A stretch of 64,000 nucleotides of DNA from Gammaproteobacteria bacterium (GTDB taxonomy: Bacteria; Pseudomonadota; Gammaproteobacteria; Pseudomonadales; Pseudohongiellaceae), in NCBI GenBank assembly GCA_041395725.1, contig JAWKZW010000001.1, positions 3,100,001 through 3,164,000 of the forward strand, read 5' to 3'. Each line of letters opens with the position of its first letter. Position 1 is the stretch's first letter. Shown here in pieces: positions 52,238 to 61,593 of the stretch. The notes under the pieces are model-generated. The model saw only the letters and a program-made list of their open reading frames with translations, searched no databases and was not told the DNA's origin. A program made the translations under genes and the position numbers.

Positions 52238-53164
52238 ATGAAGATAATTTTAGTAGATCAGCGCCATGGTCGTTCACGAACCATTGTGCTCAAAGGCTGG
52301 TTAAAAACAACACTTTCACTGTGTTTGCTCGGGGCACCGGTTGCTTTGGGTTTTCTTGGCTACCAGCTTGCCATCTCCCATAATTCTGTCCATTTTGACG
52401 ACCAGGCAGCTCTCAACTGGGAGTCCCGGCTGCAGGATCAGGCAGAACAACTGGGTGATATTCGCGACCAGTCCAGGCAGGAACTTGAAGCCCTCACCCG
52501 GCGCCTGGCCATGATGCAGGCACAGTTATTACGCCTGGATGCAGTCGGCGAGCGGGTTGTCGAGGTGGCGGAGCTTGACCGGGAAGAATTCGATTTCAGC
52601 CAGCCGGTACCGATCGGCGGGCCGGAGCCGGATTTCAGCGTGGACTATACGATACCGCAGTTCATGAGCGCCATCGGGCAACTGGAAAACCAGTTGGATA
52701 GCAGGCAGCAGCAACTTGAAATTCTTGAAGAAATTCTGACCGGCCGGCAGATCCGGGACGACGCCAGACTGGAAGGGCGGCCGGTGGAGCGGGGTTGGGT
52801 TTCATCCCGATTCGGTCGCCGGACAGACCCTTTTACAGGCCAGCTTACTTATCATCAGGGAATCGACTTTTCCAGTGAAAAAGGCAGCCATATCAAGGCA
52901 GTAGCTGGCGGTGTGGTTACCTGGTCGGCGCAAAAGTCCGGCTATGGGATGATGGTGGAGATCAACCACGGAAACGGATTCGAAACACGCTATGCCCATG
53001 CGGATCAGTTACTGGTCGAAATCGGTGAGATTGTAGACAAAGGCCAGACTATCGGGCTGGTGGGTTCCAGCGGTCGTTCAACAGGACCCCACCTCCATTT
53101 CGAAGTGTACAAAAACGGTCGTGTGGTGGACCCGGCGTCCTACATTAATCGCACAATCCGCTAA
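52238..53164 (+). CDS. M23-family metallopeptidase, membrane anchored
   Basis: A 308-residue protein with one N-terminal membrane helix (about residues 22-44), a coiled coil (about 60-100 and 145-170) and a C-terminal M23/LytM domain (from about 185). Zinc ligands are present: His206 and Asp210 in HQGID and His287 in HLHFE, with His285 also kept, so it should be an active peptidoglycan endopeptidase. Pseudomonas has the same gene between lpxC and secA. The DUF721 (dciA) gene often found beside it is absent. Confidence 0.9.
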   Translation: MKIILVDQRHGRSRTIVLKGWLKTTLSLCLLGAPVALGFLGYQLAISHNSVHFDDQAALNWESRLQDQAEQLGDIRDQSRQELEALTRRLAMMQAQLLRLDAVGERVVEVAELDREEFDFSQPVPIGGPEPDFSVDYTIPQFMSAIGQLENQLDSRQQQLEILEEILTGRQIRDDARLEGRPVERGWVSSRFGRRTDPFTGQLTYHQGIDFSSEKGSHIKAVAGGVVTWSAQKSGYGMMVEINHGNGFETRYAHADQLLVEIGEIVDKGQTIGLVGSSGRSTGPHLHFEVYKNGRVVDPASYINRTIR

Positions 53165-53184
53165 TTCCTGCTTCTAGTCTACTG

Positions 53185-53213
53185 GTCCTGGCCCGTTAAG
53201 GTGCCAGGACTTT
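53185..53213 (+). terminator. Terminator-like hairpin before secA
   Basis: GTCCTGGC (53185-53192) and GCCAGGAC (53203-53210) form a perfect 8 bp stem with a 10-base loop, followed by TTTCTGCTATGTACTTT. The T-run is short. Confidence 0.55.
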
Positions 53214-53275
53214 CTGCTATGTACTTTGGGTCTCGGCCTTTACTTATTTGAATACCTGGAAAGAAACTTATCACC

Positions 53276-56050
53276 ATGAGTGGAAATCTGTTAAGCAAGA
53301 TATTCGGGAGCAGCAACTCTCGCAAGTTAAAGAAAATCCAGCGCAAGGTCAGCGCTATCAACGCCCTGGAGCCAGAACTGGAGGCACAATCCGACGAGGA
53401 GCTGAAGGCTCGGACGCCGCTCCTCAGAGAGCGCTTTAAGGCGGGCGAGTCACTGGATCAGCTGCTGCCCGAGGCTTTCGCGCTGGTTCGCGAGGCCAGT
53501 AAACGTACCCTTGGCCTGCGGCATTTTGACGTGCAGATGATCGGTGGCATTGTCCTTTACGAGGGCGACATCGCCGAGATGCGTACCGGAGAAGGCAAAA
53601 CCCTGGTGGCTACGCTGCCGGCCTATCTAATCGGTCTGACCGGGGAAGGGGTTCACATCGTTACGGTAAACGATTACCTGGCGGAACGTGACGCAAACTG
53701 GATGCGTCCGGTTTACGAATTCCTCGGGCTCACTGTCGGTGTTATCAAGTCAGGCCAGAGCCAGGAAGAGAAGCGCGCCGCATACCGGTGTTCCATCAGT
53801 TACGGGACCAACAATGAGTTTGGGTTTGATTACCTGCGCGACAACATGGCCTTCCGCCTGGAAGACAAGATGCAGCAACCGCTTAATTTTGCGATTGTTG
53901 ACGAGGTGGACTCGATACTGATCGACGAGGCCAGGACGCCCCTGATCATCTCCGGAGCAGCACAGGACAGTTCCAAGCTCTACGTGGCGATCAACAAGCT
54001 GATTCCTAAGATGCAGCAGGGCGAGCTTAGTCCTGAAGAGCGAATGACTGCAAAACTCGACCCCAATTATAAACGGGAGGAGAGTGGCCATTTCACTGTT
54101 GATGAAAAAACCAGGCAGGTGGAGTTGACCGAGGCAGGTCACGAGTACGTTGAGGATCTTCTCACTCAGAATGGGTTGTTGAACGAGGGAGAGAGCCTGT
54201 ATGCCGCGACCAATCTGAATCTGCTGCACCATGTACACTCGGGGTTGCGGGCCCACTACCTCTTCCATAAAGACGTGGAATACATCGTCAAAGACAACCG
54301 CATTGTCCTGATCGACGAGCATACCGGTAGAACCATGGAAGGCCGCAGGCTGTCGGAGGGACTGCATCAGGCGCTTGAGGCGAAAGAAGGATTAGAGATT
54401 CAGAGCGAGAGTCAGACACTGGCCTCCACCACCTTTCAAAATTACTTTCGCCTCTACAAGAAGCTGTCGGGCATGACCGGCACCGCAGATACCGAGGCAT
54501 TTGAGTTTAAACAGATCTACGATCTGGAAGTAGTCGTCATTCCCACCAATCAGTCGATGGTCAGAATCGACGCCAATGACCTGGTGTTTCTTTCCATGGA
54601 GGAAAAATTCGACGCTATTGTTAACGATATCAGGGAATTCAGTGGCAAAGGTGCCCCGGTGCTGGTCGGAACCGCTTCGATCGACACCTCGGAGATACTC
54701 TCGGCGCGCCTGAACAAGGAAAAAATTCCTCATGAGGTTCTGAACGCCAAGTTTCACGCCAGGGAAGCACAGATCATCGCCCAGGCCGGCCGGCCTGGCA
54801 TCGTTACTATCGCGACTAACATGGCGGGTCGCGGAACGGATATTGTGCTGGGGGGTAACTGGGAGGCGGAAGTTGCTGAACTGGACAATCCTTCGGCAGA
54901 GAAGATTGCCAGCATCAAGGAAGAATGGCAGAAACGTCATGACCAGGTGATAGAGGCTGGTGGTCTGCATATTATCGGCACCGAACGGCATGAGTCTCGC
55001 CGGATAGACAATCAGCTTCGAGGCCGGGCGGGTCGTCAGGGCGATCCGGGATTTTCCCGTTTCTATCTCTCCCTGGAAGACAATCTGATGCGCATCTTTG
55101 CCTCGGATGGCGTGCGTAATTTCATGCGCAAGCTTGGCATGGAGAAAGGAGAAGCGATCGAGCATCGCATGGTGACGCGCTCGATAGAAAAGGCGCAGCG
55201 TAAAGTGGAAGGCAGAAATTTTGATATCCGCAAACAACTGCTGGAATTTGACAACGTGGCCAATGATCAGCGAACCATAATTTATCGTCAGCGCAACGAG
55301 CTTATGGCCAGTGACGATGTGTCGGAACTGGTAGCGGATATGCGGGGCGATGTCGTGGCCGGTATTGTCGATTCCCATATACCCCCTCAGAGTATTCCGG
55401 AACAGTGGGATATCGCAGGCCTTGAGAATGCCATTGAAACGGAATTTGGCAGTACTCTGCCGCTCAAGCAATGGCTCGAGGAAGATGATGAACTGTATGA
55501 AGATAAGTTGAAGGAAAAAATCAACGGGGCGCTGGCAGAGCAGTATGCTGAAAAATGTGCCCCGGTTGGTGAAAAGATGCGTCTGTTTGAAAAGCAGATA
55601 GTGCTGCAGATCATCGATAATCTTTGGAAAGAGCACCTGGCAACGATGGATTCGCTGCGTCAGGGAATTTTCCTCCGCAGTTACAGTGGTAAGAACCCCA
55701 AGCAGGAATACAAACGCGAGGCTTTTGCCCTGTTCCAGGAACTGCTGACCAATATCCAGGCCGAGGTCATCAAAATGCTCAGCCTGGTGCAGGTCAAGCG
55801 CGAAGATGATGCCGAGGCTATCGAGCGGCAACGGGAACGGGAACTCGCCCAGGAGCGCATGCAATACCAGCATGCCGCCGCGTCCGCATTGGCTGCGGAA
55901 GAGGCCGCACCACCCCGGGGGGGGAGTGATACTGGACAGGAAGAGAATAACGCACCGTTCGTGCGGGATATGGCCAAAGTCGGTCGCAACGAGCCATGCC
56001 CCTGTGGTTCCGGTAAAAAATACAAAGTCTGCCACGGGCGGTTAGCTTAG
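53276..56050 (+). CDS. secA: Protein translocase ATPase SecA
   Basis: A 924-residue SecA. Walker A is TGEGKT with Lys108. The DEAD-like motor, preprotein crosslinking domain, helical wing and scaffold are all in order (GRGTDIVLGG; LRGRAGRQGDPG). The C-terminal zinc-binding SecB-interaction tail is CPCGSGKKYKVCHG. It drives export through SecYEG. A G8 run occurs near codon 881, in the linker before the tail. argJ follows after 2 bp. Confidence 0.99.
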   Translation: MSGNLLSKIFGSSNSRKLKKIQRKVSAINALEPELEAQSDEELKARTPLLRERFKAGESLDQLLPEAFALVREASKRTLGLRHFDVQMIGGIVLYEGDIAEMRTGEGKTLVATLPAYLIGLTGEGVHIVTVNDYLAERDANWMRPVYEFLGLTVGVIKSGQSQEEKRAAYRCSISYGTNNEFGFDYLRDNMAFRLEDKMQQPLNFAIVDEVDSILIDEARTPLIISGAAQDSSKLYVAINKLIPKMQQGELSPEERMTAKLDPNYKREESGHFTVDEKTRQVELTEAGHEYVEDLLTQNGLLNEGESLYAATNLNLLHHVHSGLRAHYLFHKDVEYIVKDNRIVLIDEHTGRTMEGRRLSEGLHQALEAKEGLEIQSESQTLASTTFQNYFRLYKKLSGMTGTADTEAFEFKQIYDLEVVVIPTNQSMVRIDANDLVFLSMEEKFDAIVNDIREFSGKGAPVLVGTASIDTSEILSARLNKEKIPHEVLNAKFHAREAQIIAQAGRPGIVTIATNMAGRGTDIVLGGNWEAEVAELDNPSAEKIASIKEEWQKRHDQVIEAGGLHIIGTERHESRRIDNQLRGRAGRQGDPGFSRFYLSLEDNLMRIFASDGVRNFMRKLGMEKGEAIEHRMVTRSIEKAQRKVEGRNFDIRKQLLEFDNVANDQRTIIYRQRNELMASDDVSELVADMRGDVVAGIVDSHIPPQSIPEQWDIAGLENAIETEFGSTLPLKQWLEEDDELYEDKLKEKINGALAEQYAEKCAPVGEKMRLFEKQIVLQIIDNLWKEHLATMDSLRQGIFLRSYSGKNPKQEYKREAFALFQELLTNIQAEVIKMLSLVQVKREDDAEAIERQRERELAQERMQYQHAAASALAAEEAAPPRGGSDTGQEENNAPFVRDMAKVGRNEPCPCGSGKKYKVCHGRLA

Positions 56051-56052
56051 CA

Positions 56053-57291
56053 ATGGCGGTAACGTCAAAAATTGACGGTCCATTGTGGCCCGTAAAAGGG
56101 ATCCGATTCGCAGCCGTTGCGGCTGGGGTTCGCTATGCGAATCGGGCTGACCTGGTTCTGTTCGAACTTACGCCCGGCGCAAGTGTTGCGGCCGTATTCA
56201 CCCGCAACGCATTCTGCGCAGCTCCAGTGCAGGTCGCCAGGCAACATTGGCAAGGCTCTACCTGTCGCTACTTACTGGTGAACACGGGGAATGCCAATGC
56301 TGGTACCGGCCCTCAGGGTTTGGAGGACGCCAGGGCCTGTTGTGCAGTGGTAGCCAGATCGGCAACAGAACGGGAAGGCGTGGCAGTTGATGACAGTCAG
56401 GTACTGCCATTCTCTACCGGTGTTATCGGGCAGCGACTGCCGGTCGCCACTATCGTCGCAGGCATCCCCGCGGCGTTTGCAGCATTGGTTGAAGATGACT
56501 GGATTGCCGCTGCCAGGGGTATTATGACCACCGATACCCGCCCCAAAGCCGTTTCCAGGCGAGTTGCGTTCAGCTCGGGCGAGACGGTCACCATTACCGG
56601 CATTGCCAAGGGTGCCGGTATGTTGAAGCCGAACATGGCCACCATGCTGGCTTTTGTCTTTACTGACGCCAGGGTTGAAGCTCAGTCATTGCAGGTTATG
56701 TTGAACCAGATTACCAACGAGTCGTTCAATCGGATCACGGTAGACGGTGACACCTCAACTAATGACGCCTGCCTGCTGGTGGCTACTGGAGTCTCGGGTG
56801 TTGAAATTTCTCCAAACCGGCAGCCGGATCACGACGATTTTGTCAGCAACCTGAGAGCGGTGTTTCTCACCCTGGCAACGGAGTTGATACGCGATGCGGA
56901 AGGCGCGACCAAGTTTGTTACGGTCATCGTAGAGGGAGGAGCCAGCAGCGACGAGTGCCTGGCCGTGGCCTATGCAATCGCTGAATCGCCCTTGGTAAAA
57001 ACTGCCCTGTTTGCTTCGGATCCTAACTGGGGCCGCATTCTGGCAGCTATCGGCCGGGCGGGCCTGAAGGAGCTCAATATCGACCGACTTACCATCGATC
57101 TCGGAGAAACGAGGCTGGTGGAAAATGGCGGATTGGCGGCCAGTTACACTGAAGAAGCCGGACAAACGGAAATGGACCGGGAAGAAATTACTGTGACTGT
57201 CAATCTCGCCCGGGGGACAAGCAAGGAAATTGTCTGGACGTCGGATCTATCCCAGGACTATGTGCGAATTAACGCAGATTACCGCTCCTGA
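56053..57291 (+). CDS. argJ: Bifunctional glutamate N-acetyltransferase/amino-acid acetyltransferase ArgJ
   Basis: A 412-residue ArgJ. The self-cleavage site is in KGAGMLKPNMATML, where Thr197 becomes the N-terminal nucleophile of the beta chain. It recycles acetyl groups from N-acetylornithine to glutamate in arginine synthesis. It ends in the conserved DYVRINADYRS. It starts 2 bp after secA, the order seen in Pseudomonas. Confidence 0.97.
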   Translation: MAVTSKIDGPLWPVKGIRFAAVAAGVRYANRADLVLFELTPGASVAAVFTRNAFCAAPVQVARQHWQGSTCRYLLVNTGNANAGTGPQGLEDARACCAVVARSATEREGVAVDDSQVLPFSTGVIGQRLPVATIVAGIPAAFAALVEDDWIAAARGIMTTDTRPKAVSRRVAFSSGETVTITGIAKGAGMLKPNMATMLAFVFTDARVEAQSLQVMLNQITNESFNRITVDGDTSTNDACLLVATGVSGVEISPNRQPDHDDFVSNLRAVFLTLATELIRDAEGATKFVTVIVEGGASSDECLAVAYAIAESPLVKTALFASDPNWGRILAAIGRAGLKELNIDRLTIDLGETRLVENGGLAASYTEEAGQTEMDREEITVTVNLARGTSKEIVWTSDLSQDYVRINADYRS

Positions 57292-57317
57292 TACCTGCCG
57301 GGCAGCATCCGCAGACC

Positions 57318-58262
57318 ATGGATGAACCCCTGCATGTCGCCGTCGGGGTTATTTTTGGCACTGACGGTCGTATCCTTATTGCCAGACGCCCTCCGAATGT
57401 TCACCAGGGAGATCTCTGGGAGTTCCCTGGGGGAAAGCTGGAGCCGGGAGAAACCGCTTTAACGGCCCTGCAGCGTGAACTGCACGAAGAACTGGGCATT
57501 GTTATAGACCCGGCGCGTTGCTTTCCCTTAAAGAAAATATTTCATTGTTACGGTGATCGCTCAGTCCTGCTGGATATCTGGCGCGTCGACAGTTACCAGG
57601 GGGTGGCGCAAGGACGCGAGAATCAACCGCTGGCGTGGTGCCTGTCGGGCGAACTGGAGTCGCTGCAGTTCCCCGCGGCAAATAGAGAGATCATTCGGCT
57701 GCTACAGCTTCCACCTCTGCTTGCTGTCACTGGGAATTGCGACAGCAAGGAAGAGTTCATTCGGAAAATCACGGCTGTCCTGGATAGGGGCATCAAATTG
57801 ATTCAGTTTCGACAGCCTCACCTGCCTGACGCGACAGCGAAGCTGTGGATTACTGAAGCACTGACACTCTGCGAACAATGCAATGCCCGCCTGCTGCTGA
57901 ATTCCTCGCCGAAGTTGTTCCAGCAAGTACCGGCCCATGGCTTGCATGTGAGCGCCAGTCGTTTGTTGACTCTCCAGGAGCGACCCGTTGACGGAAATAC
58001 TCTGTTTAGCGCCTCCTGTCACAATAAAACCGAACTCGAGTGGGCTGCCAGGCTGGGGGCCGATTTCGCCCTGTTATCTCCCGTTCAGCCTACCGCATCC
58101 CACCCTGGCGCCGCGGCTTTGGGCTGGGGTGGTTTTCAGGACCACGCGTCCCGGTTCAGCCTGCCGGTCTATGCGCTGGGGGGCTTGCAGGAGCGGGATC
58201 TTGGCGTGGCCCGCCAGGCAGGTGCGCACGGTATTGCCGGGATAGGCGCCTTCTGGCACTGA
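57318..58262 (+). CDS. mutT: Nudix hydrolase (MutT) fused to a ThiE/TenI-like domain
   Basis: A 314-residue fusion. Residues 1-130 are an 8-oxo-dGTP diphosphatase-type Nudix domain; the Nudix box spans residues 39-61 (GKLEPGETALTALQRELHEEL). Residues about 135-314 match a thiamine-phosphate-synthase-like barrel (LIQFRQPHLPDATAK; ALLSPVQPTASHPGAAALGW; ALGGLQERDLGVARQAGAHG). The same fusion is known in Pseudomonas. The ThiE half has altered phosphate-binding residues, so its activity is uncertain. It follows argJ by 26 bp. Confidence 0.93.
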   Translation: MDEPLHVAVGVIFGTDGRILIARRPPNVHQGDLWEFPGGKLEPGETALTALQRELHEELGIVIDPARCFPLKKIFHCYGDRSVLLDIWRVDSYQGVAQGRENQPLAWCLSGELESLQFPAANREIIRLLQLPPLLAVTGNCDSKEEFIRKITAVLDRGIKLIQFRQPHLPDATAKLWITEALTLCEQCNARLLLNSSPKLFQQVPAHGLHVSASRLLTLQERPVDGNTLFSASCHNKTELEWAARLGADFALLSPVQPTASHPGAAALGWGGFQDHASRFSLPVYALGGLQERDLGVARQAGAHGIAGIGAFWH

Positions 58263-58659
58263 ATTTTCCCGCTGGCCCAAAGTTTATTTACCAATTAGGT
58301 AAAAACAATCCGGTTGTTCTGGTCATTCCGAATCATTTGTCAGAATTTCACGGACTCCACCAGTAAAAACGATTTCCTGGCAGGAGCGGATTCAGCAAGG
58401 GAGGGGGCTAGTGTGAAAACAGCCCGCCTGAAAACAAAGTGCCATAAACCGGCAACTTTGCTTGCGTATTGTGATGCGGGTCACCCTTCATGTGCATGTA
58501 ACCCTTTGAATGTAGAGGGATAAATTGCATAATTTCAGATCATTATGCTAGGCGCTGGCAGGCGGGCACGAACAGTTCTCTGTCGCTTGTTCAAGCGTGA
58601 TCAATCGATTGTAGAGCCGCACAACTGAAAGCTTCGATGAACGGCAAGGTAACTCTCTT
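58263..58659. other. 397 bp intergenic stretch before the unknown exported protein
   Basis: No gene is supported here; a 69-codon open frame at 58314-58523 has no recognisable family or RBS. The region is AT-richer than its flanks and contains a promoter-like site with an overlapping inverted repeat and a CAATCGATTG palindrome near 58605. Confidence 0.5.
58506..58548 (+). promoter_or_regulatory. Candidate promoter with overlapping inverted repeat
   Basis: TTGAAT (58506-58511), 16 bp, CATAAT (58528-58533). The arms GCATAAT (58527-58533) and ATTATGC (58542-58548) form a perfect 7 bp inverted repeat covering the -10 and start site, as a repressor operator would. It lies about 110 bp before the unknown exported protein. 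Confidence 0.4.
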
Positions 58660-60645
58660 ATGCGACAAATTATTCTTTTATCACTAGCAGCCATTCTGAC
58701 CTTAACAGGAGCGATTCCTGTTCAGGCAGATACGGCAAAACTCGTTGATGACGCCGTGATGGTCAGCAGAGACATACAAGAACAGGAAACGGCATTCCGA
58801 GCTACCTATTTGAGCAGTGGTGGTTATGTCGTAACCAGTGCTGAATATATCGATGCTGTCGGCATTTCTTTCGATCTTGGAGCAATCGGCAGCGTCGCTC
58901 AGGCGACCTTGCGCTTGCCGATTGCTGAGTACTATTCCCTGGGTGGCAGTATACCCATAGAGATTTACGCATTTGCTGATGACGGAAGAATCGATCTTTT
59001 TGATTACAAAGCCGGTTTTACTATCCCGGTCTTGGCTGTTGATGCCGCCAGCCTTACCGAGGTTGTTCTCGATGTTACGGGAGTCGTGAACGCTATACTG
59101 CAAAGTAGTCGCTATGCAGGTTTTAGGATAGTCACAGGTTGGGAGCCGGCGGATATCCCGGGCGATTCGTTTCCTGCATTTCGAGGAGCCAGGTTTGATA
59201 CATTAGCGGCGAACCTTGAATTCACGCCGGGTCAGGCGCCGCGCCATGGTGCTGATGCCTCTGTGTTTGATGGATTTAGTCTGAGCGTACCGGGAATCAG
59301 CATTGACGATCTTGGTTTGGTTGACGCTGAGTTTAATCTGACCGATCTGGACAACAGTATTTTCACGCTGGTGGCGGCTGATGTTTATCCGATTCAAAGT
59401 GGAACAACCGAGGCGCTTTCGGGAGTTGAGTTGCTTAATTGTGAGGCTTTCAGTCCTCCCATGGTGCCTGGAACGTCTGTCGACCCGGCGACTTTTTCAT
59501 TTTCTTCAGGGTTGATGCGGGCGCCCAACGTAAGCTTTCAGGGCCAGCAATATGACATGGTGTTTACGCTGGTCGATAACAGTCAATCGGTTCTCTTCAG
59601 GCTTGTTTCTCTTGAGATCTCGTCGCCTACACCGCCCCTCAATACGGTATCTTCATTGGGTGGTACAGCGATTATTGAGCCGACCCAGGATTTCATACCG
59701 CTGTGCCACGGTTGGGTGTTGATAGGTGATTCGTCTAAAAACCGCCTGGTGGAAAGGAATGTCATCACCGGTGAGACTGCGGGCTCTTACCTTTTCAATA
59801 CACAACCCGATCAGCTCACTCTGGATGACGAAAACAATATTGTGTATTTCTCCACCCATCCAGAAACAGAGCGACTGTACAAGCTGAATCTGAACAATGG
59901 AATTGTCAGCTACAACCGGATCATAGAAGGCGAGAGACAATTCTCACCACTGGATATCGTACCGGGAGAAGATGGGAACCTCTTTGTCCTGCTGCATGAC
60001 AGATCGACGGGGGATTCGCCGGCGGCAAACGGATTGTGGCTGGGAATTCTCGATGGTAATGCTGATCCGGTCGTTCCCAGTCTGTCACTCGATTCACCTG
60101 TTCGCGTAGTTTACGATCAGATACAGCAGCGGGTGTACCTCACCACGGAGTCAAATCTGGCGACCTTCAATTTTTTCCCGGACAGCAATGAAGTTGCCTT
60201 TGTGGACGGAACCGACATCCCGGTGGGCAGCGGCTGCACGGACTTCGCCGTGTCTCCTGATGGCAACCGCCTTGCTTATGCCTGCCCGAACGGCAACAAC
60301 GAAACCGTTACGCCATTTGCCATTCACGATCTTGATCCCGTTGATTACCATAACCCGGATGGTGAGTGGTACCTGGGGTCTTCTCCGGTCAGCGCCACTT
60401 TCAGCGAGGCAGGCGATATGTTGATTGCCACTGATGGTAATCAGCTGTTCTTCTTCGATGTGGTCACACACCTGTTACTGGAAAAATACGATCTTGGCAT
60501 AGCGGCCGGCGACGTAGTCAAGAAAATCCGCCTGTCACGGGATGGGCAACTGCTGCTGGTATTTCTGGAAAATGACCTGGATTCAGAGAATGGCAAAATG
60601 CTGTGGATGCCGATGCCCGATCTCCAGGGGACGCCGCTCCTCTGA
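58660..60645 (+). CDS. Unrecognised exported protein, DNRLRE-like and beta-propeller-like
   Basis: A 661-residue protein I do not recognise by name. Residues 1-23 are a signal peptide (cleavage near VQA-DTA). Residues about 25-190 resemble DNRLRE-type beta domains of surface proteins (ATLRLPIAEY; IEIYAFADDGRIDLFDY; VVLDVTGVVNAILQS; YAGFRIVTGW). A middle beta-rich part (about 195-335) follows. From about residue 350 repeated motifs (WVLIGDSSKNRLVERNV, LDDENNIVYFST, VSPDGNRLAYAC, LSRDGQLLLVF) suggest a WD40/YVTN-type beta-propeller. Four cysteines lie in the mature part. There is no lipobox, membrane anchor or sorting tail. It stands alone, with its own possible promoter, among housekeeping genes. 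Confidence 0.7.
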   Translation: MRQIILLSLAAILTLTGAIPVQADTAKLVDDAVMVSRDIQEQETAFRATYLSSGGYVVTSAEYIDAVGISFDLGAIGSVAQATLRLPIAEYYSLGGSIPIEIYAFADDGRIDLFDYKAGFTIPVLAVDAASLTEVVLDVTGVVNAILQSSRYAGFRIVTGWEPADIPGDSFPAFRGARFDTLAANLEFTPGQAPRHGADASVFDGFSLSVPGISIDDLGLVDAEFNLTDLDNSIFTLVAADVYPIQSGTTEALSGVELLNCEAFSPPMVPGTSVDPATFSFSSGLMRAPNVSFQGQQYDMVFTLVDNSQSVLFRLVSLEISSPTPPLNTVSSLGGTAIIEPTQDFIPLCHGWVLIGDSSKNRLVERNVITGETAGSYLFNTQPDQLTLDDENNIVYFSTHPETERLYKLNLNNGIVSYNRIIEGERQFSPLDIVPGEDGNLFVLLHDRSTGDSPAANGLWLGILDGNADPVVPSLSLDSPVRVVYDQIQQRVYLTTESNLATFNFFPDSNEVAFVDGTDIPVGSGCTDFAVSPDGNRLAYACPNGNNETVTPFAIHDLDPVDYHNPDGEWYLGSSPVSATFSEAGDMLIATDGNQLFFFDVVTHLLLEKYDLGIAAGDVVKKIRLSRDGQLLLVFLENDLDSENGKMLWMPMPDLQGTPLL

Positions 60646-60712
60646 AAAATACCTGAAGCGCGCCGTTGAGCAGTTGATGGTGGACTGAGATTCGGCGCCG
60701 CCGACGGTGACA

Positions 60713-60922
60713 TCAGTCAAGCATGTCCTCGGCGTCGGTACCGGCCTCATCCTGATCCTTGAATTCAGCAGGCTCTCCGACAATGGCATGCCTGCCGCTG
60801 GCCCAGTCGCCCAGGTCCAGTAATTTGCAGCGCTCGGAACAGAAAGGGCGATAAGGATTCGAAGAATCCCAGGGTACCTGCTTCAGGCAACTCGGGCAAT
60901 TGACCGATTTCACCTTACTCAT
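60713..60922 (-). CDS. yacG: DNA gyrase inhibitor YacG
   Basis: A 69-residue zinc protein. The four-cysteine site is CPSC near the N-terminus and CSERC in the middle, followed by KLLDLGDWASG. YacG binds GyrB and inhibits gyrase in E. coli. Its start overlaps the coaE stop by 4 bp. The acidic tail is typical. Confidence 0.94.
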   Translation of the reverse strand: MSKVKSVNCPSCLKQVPWDSSNPYRPFCSERCKLLDLGDWASGRHAIVGEPAEFKDQDEAGTDAEDMLD

Positions 60923-61539
60923 GTCGTCACCTCGTTGCCTCTGCCAGTGACTGCCATCGACAGGTATCTGGCATGCAGCGCATCCACCTGTTCTATCAGC
61001 TCACTGGCTTCTCCGTTGTTATCGATAATGTCGTCGGCTGCCGAGATACGCACTTCTCTGGGGACCTGGGCCGCAATAATCGCCTCGATAGTTGCCCTCG
61101 GGCTCTCATCGCGTCGCATGGTTCGTTGCAGCTGGGTTTCACGGCTGACGTCCACCACCAGGATACGGGCCGTCAGCGCCCTCTGGTGGGTCTCCAGCAG
61201 CAGAGGAGACATCAGGATACAGTACGGGGAACGGCTGTCGATGATGCGTTGCCGGATTCGTTCGTTTATCAGGGGATGCAGAAGCTGCTCCAGCCACTGG
61301 CGTTGGGCCTGATCCGAAAAGACCAGCTTACGCAGGGCACTGCGTCGGAGTCTGCCTTCTTCGTCTAGAATCTGTTGACCAAAATGAGTGGCGATAGCCT
61401 GCAGGGCCGGCTCTGGGGGTTCTACCACTTCCCGGGAAATCAAGTCGGCATCAATCACATCGATGCCGTGGCGCTGAAACAGTTCTGCTACTGTGCTCTT
61501 GCCACTGCCGATACCACCGGTCAGGCCGATAACCAGCAT
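60919..61539 (-). CDS. coaE: Dephospho-CoA kinase CoaE
   Basis: A 206-residue kinase performing the last step of coenzyme A synthesis. The P-loop is GLTGGIGSGKST at the N-terminus, followed by DADLISREVVEP and the lid-region LLLETHQRAL. The ATG at 61539 places the P-loop at the expected position; a TTG at 61551 would add four residues. It is in the conserved pilD-coaE-yacG order. Confidence 0.96.
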   Translation of the reverse strand: MLVIGLTGGIGSGKSTVAELFQRHGIDVIDADLISREVVEPPEPALQAIATHFGQQILDEEGRLRRSALRKLVFSDQAQRQWLEQLLHPLINERIRQRIIDSRSPYCILMSPLLLETHQRALTARILVVDVSRETQLQRTMRRDESPRATIEAIIAAQVPREVRISAADDIIDNNGEASELIEQVDALHARYLSMAVTGRGNEVTT

Positions 61540-61593
61540 GTAATACACCAATTAATCAGAAGTTTCGTTTGGTTGAAGGGTATCCTAGCAGAC

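Noticed and set aside
54392..56035. 547-codon open frame antisense to secA
   Set aside because: It mirrors the secA codons, has no family match and no RBS; secA is unquestionably the gene.
58314..58523. 69-codon open frame before the unknown exported protein
   Set aside because: No RBS, no family, and it overlaps the promoter-like site; support is too weak to call a gene.
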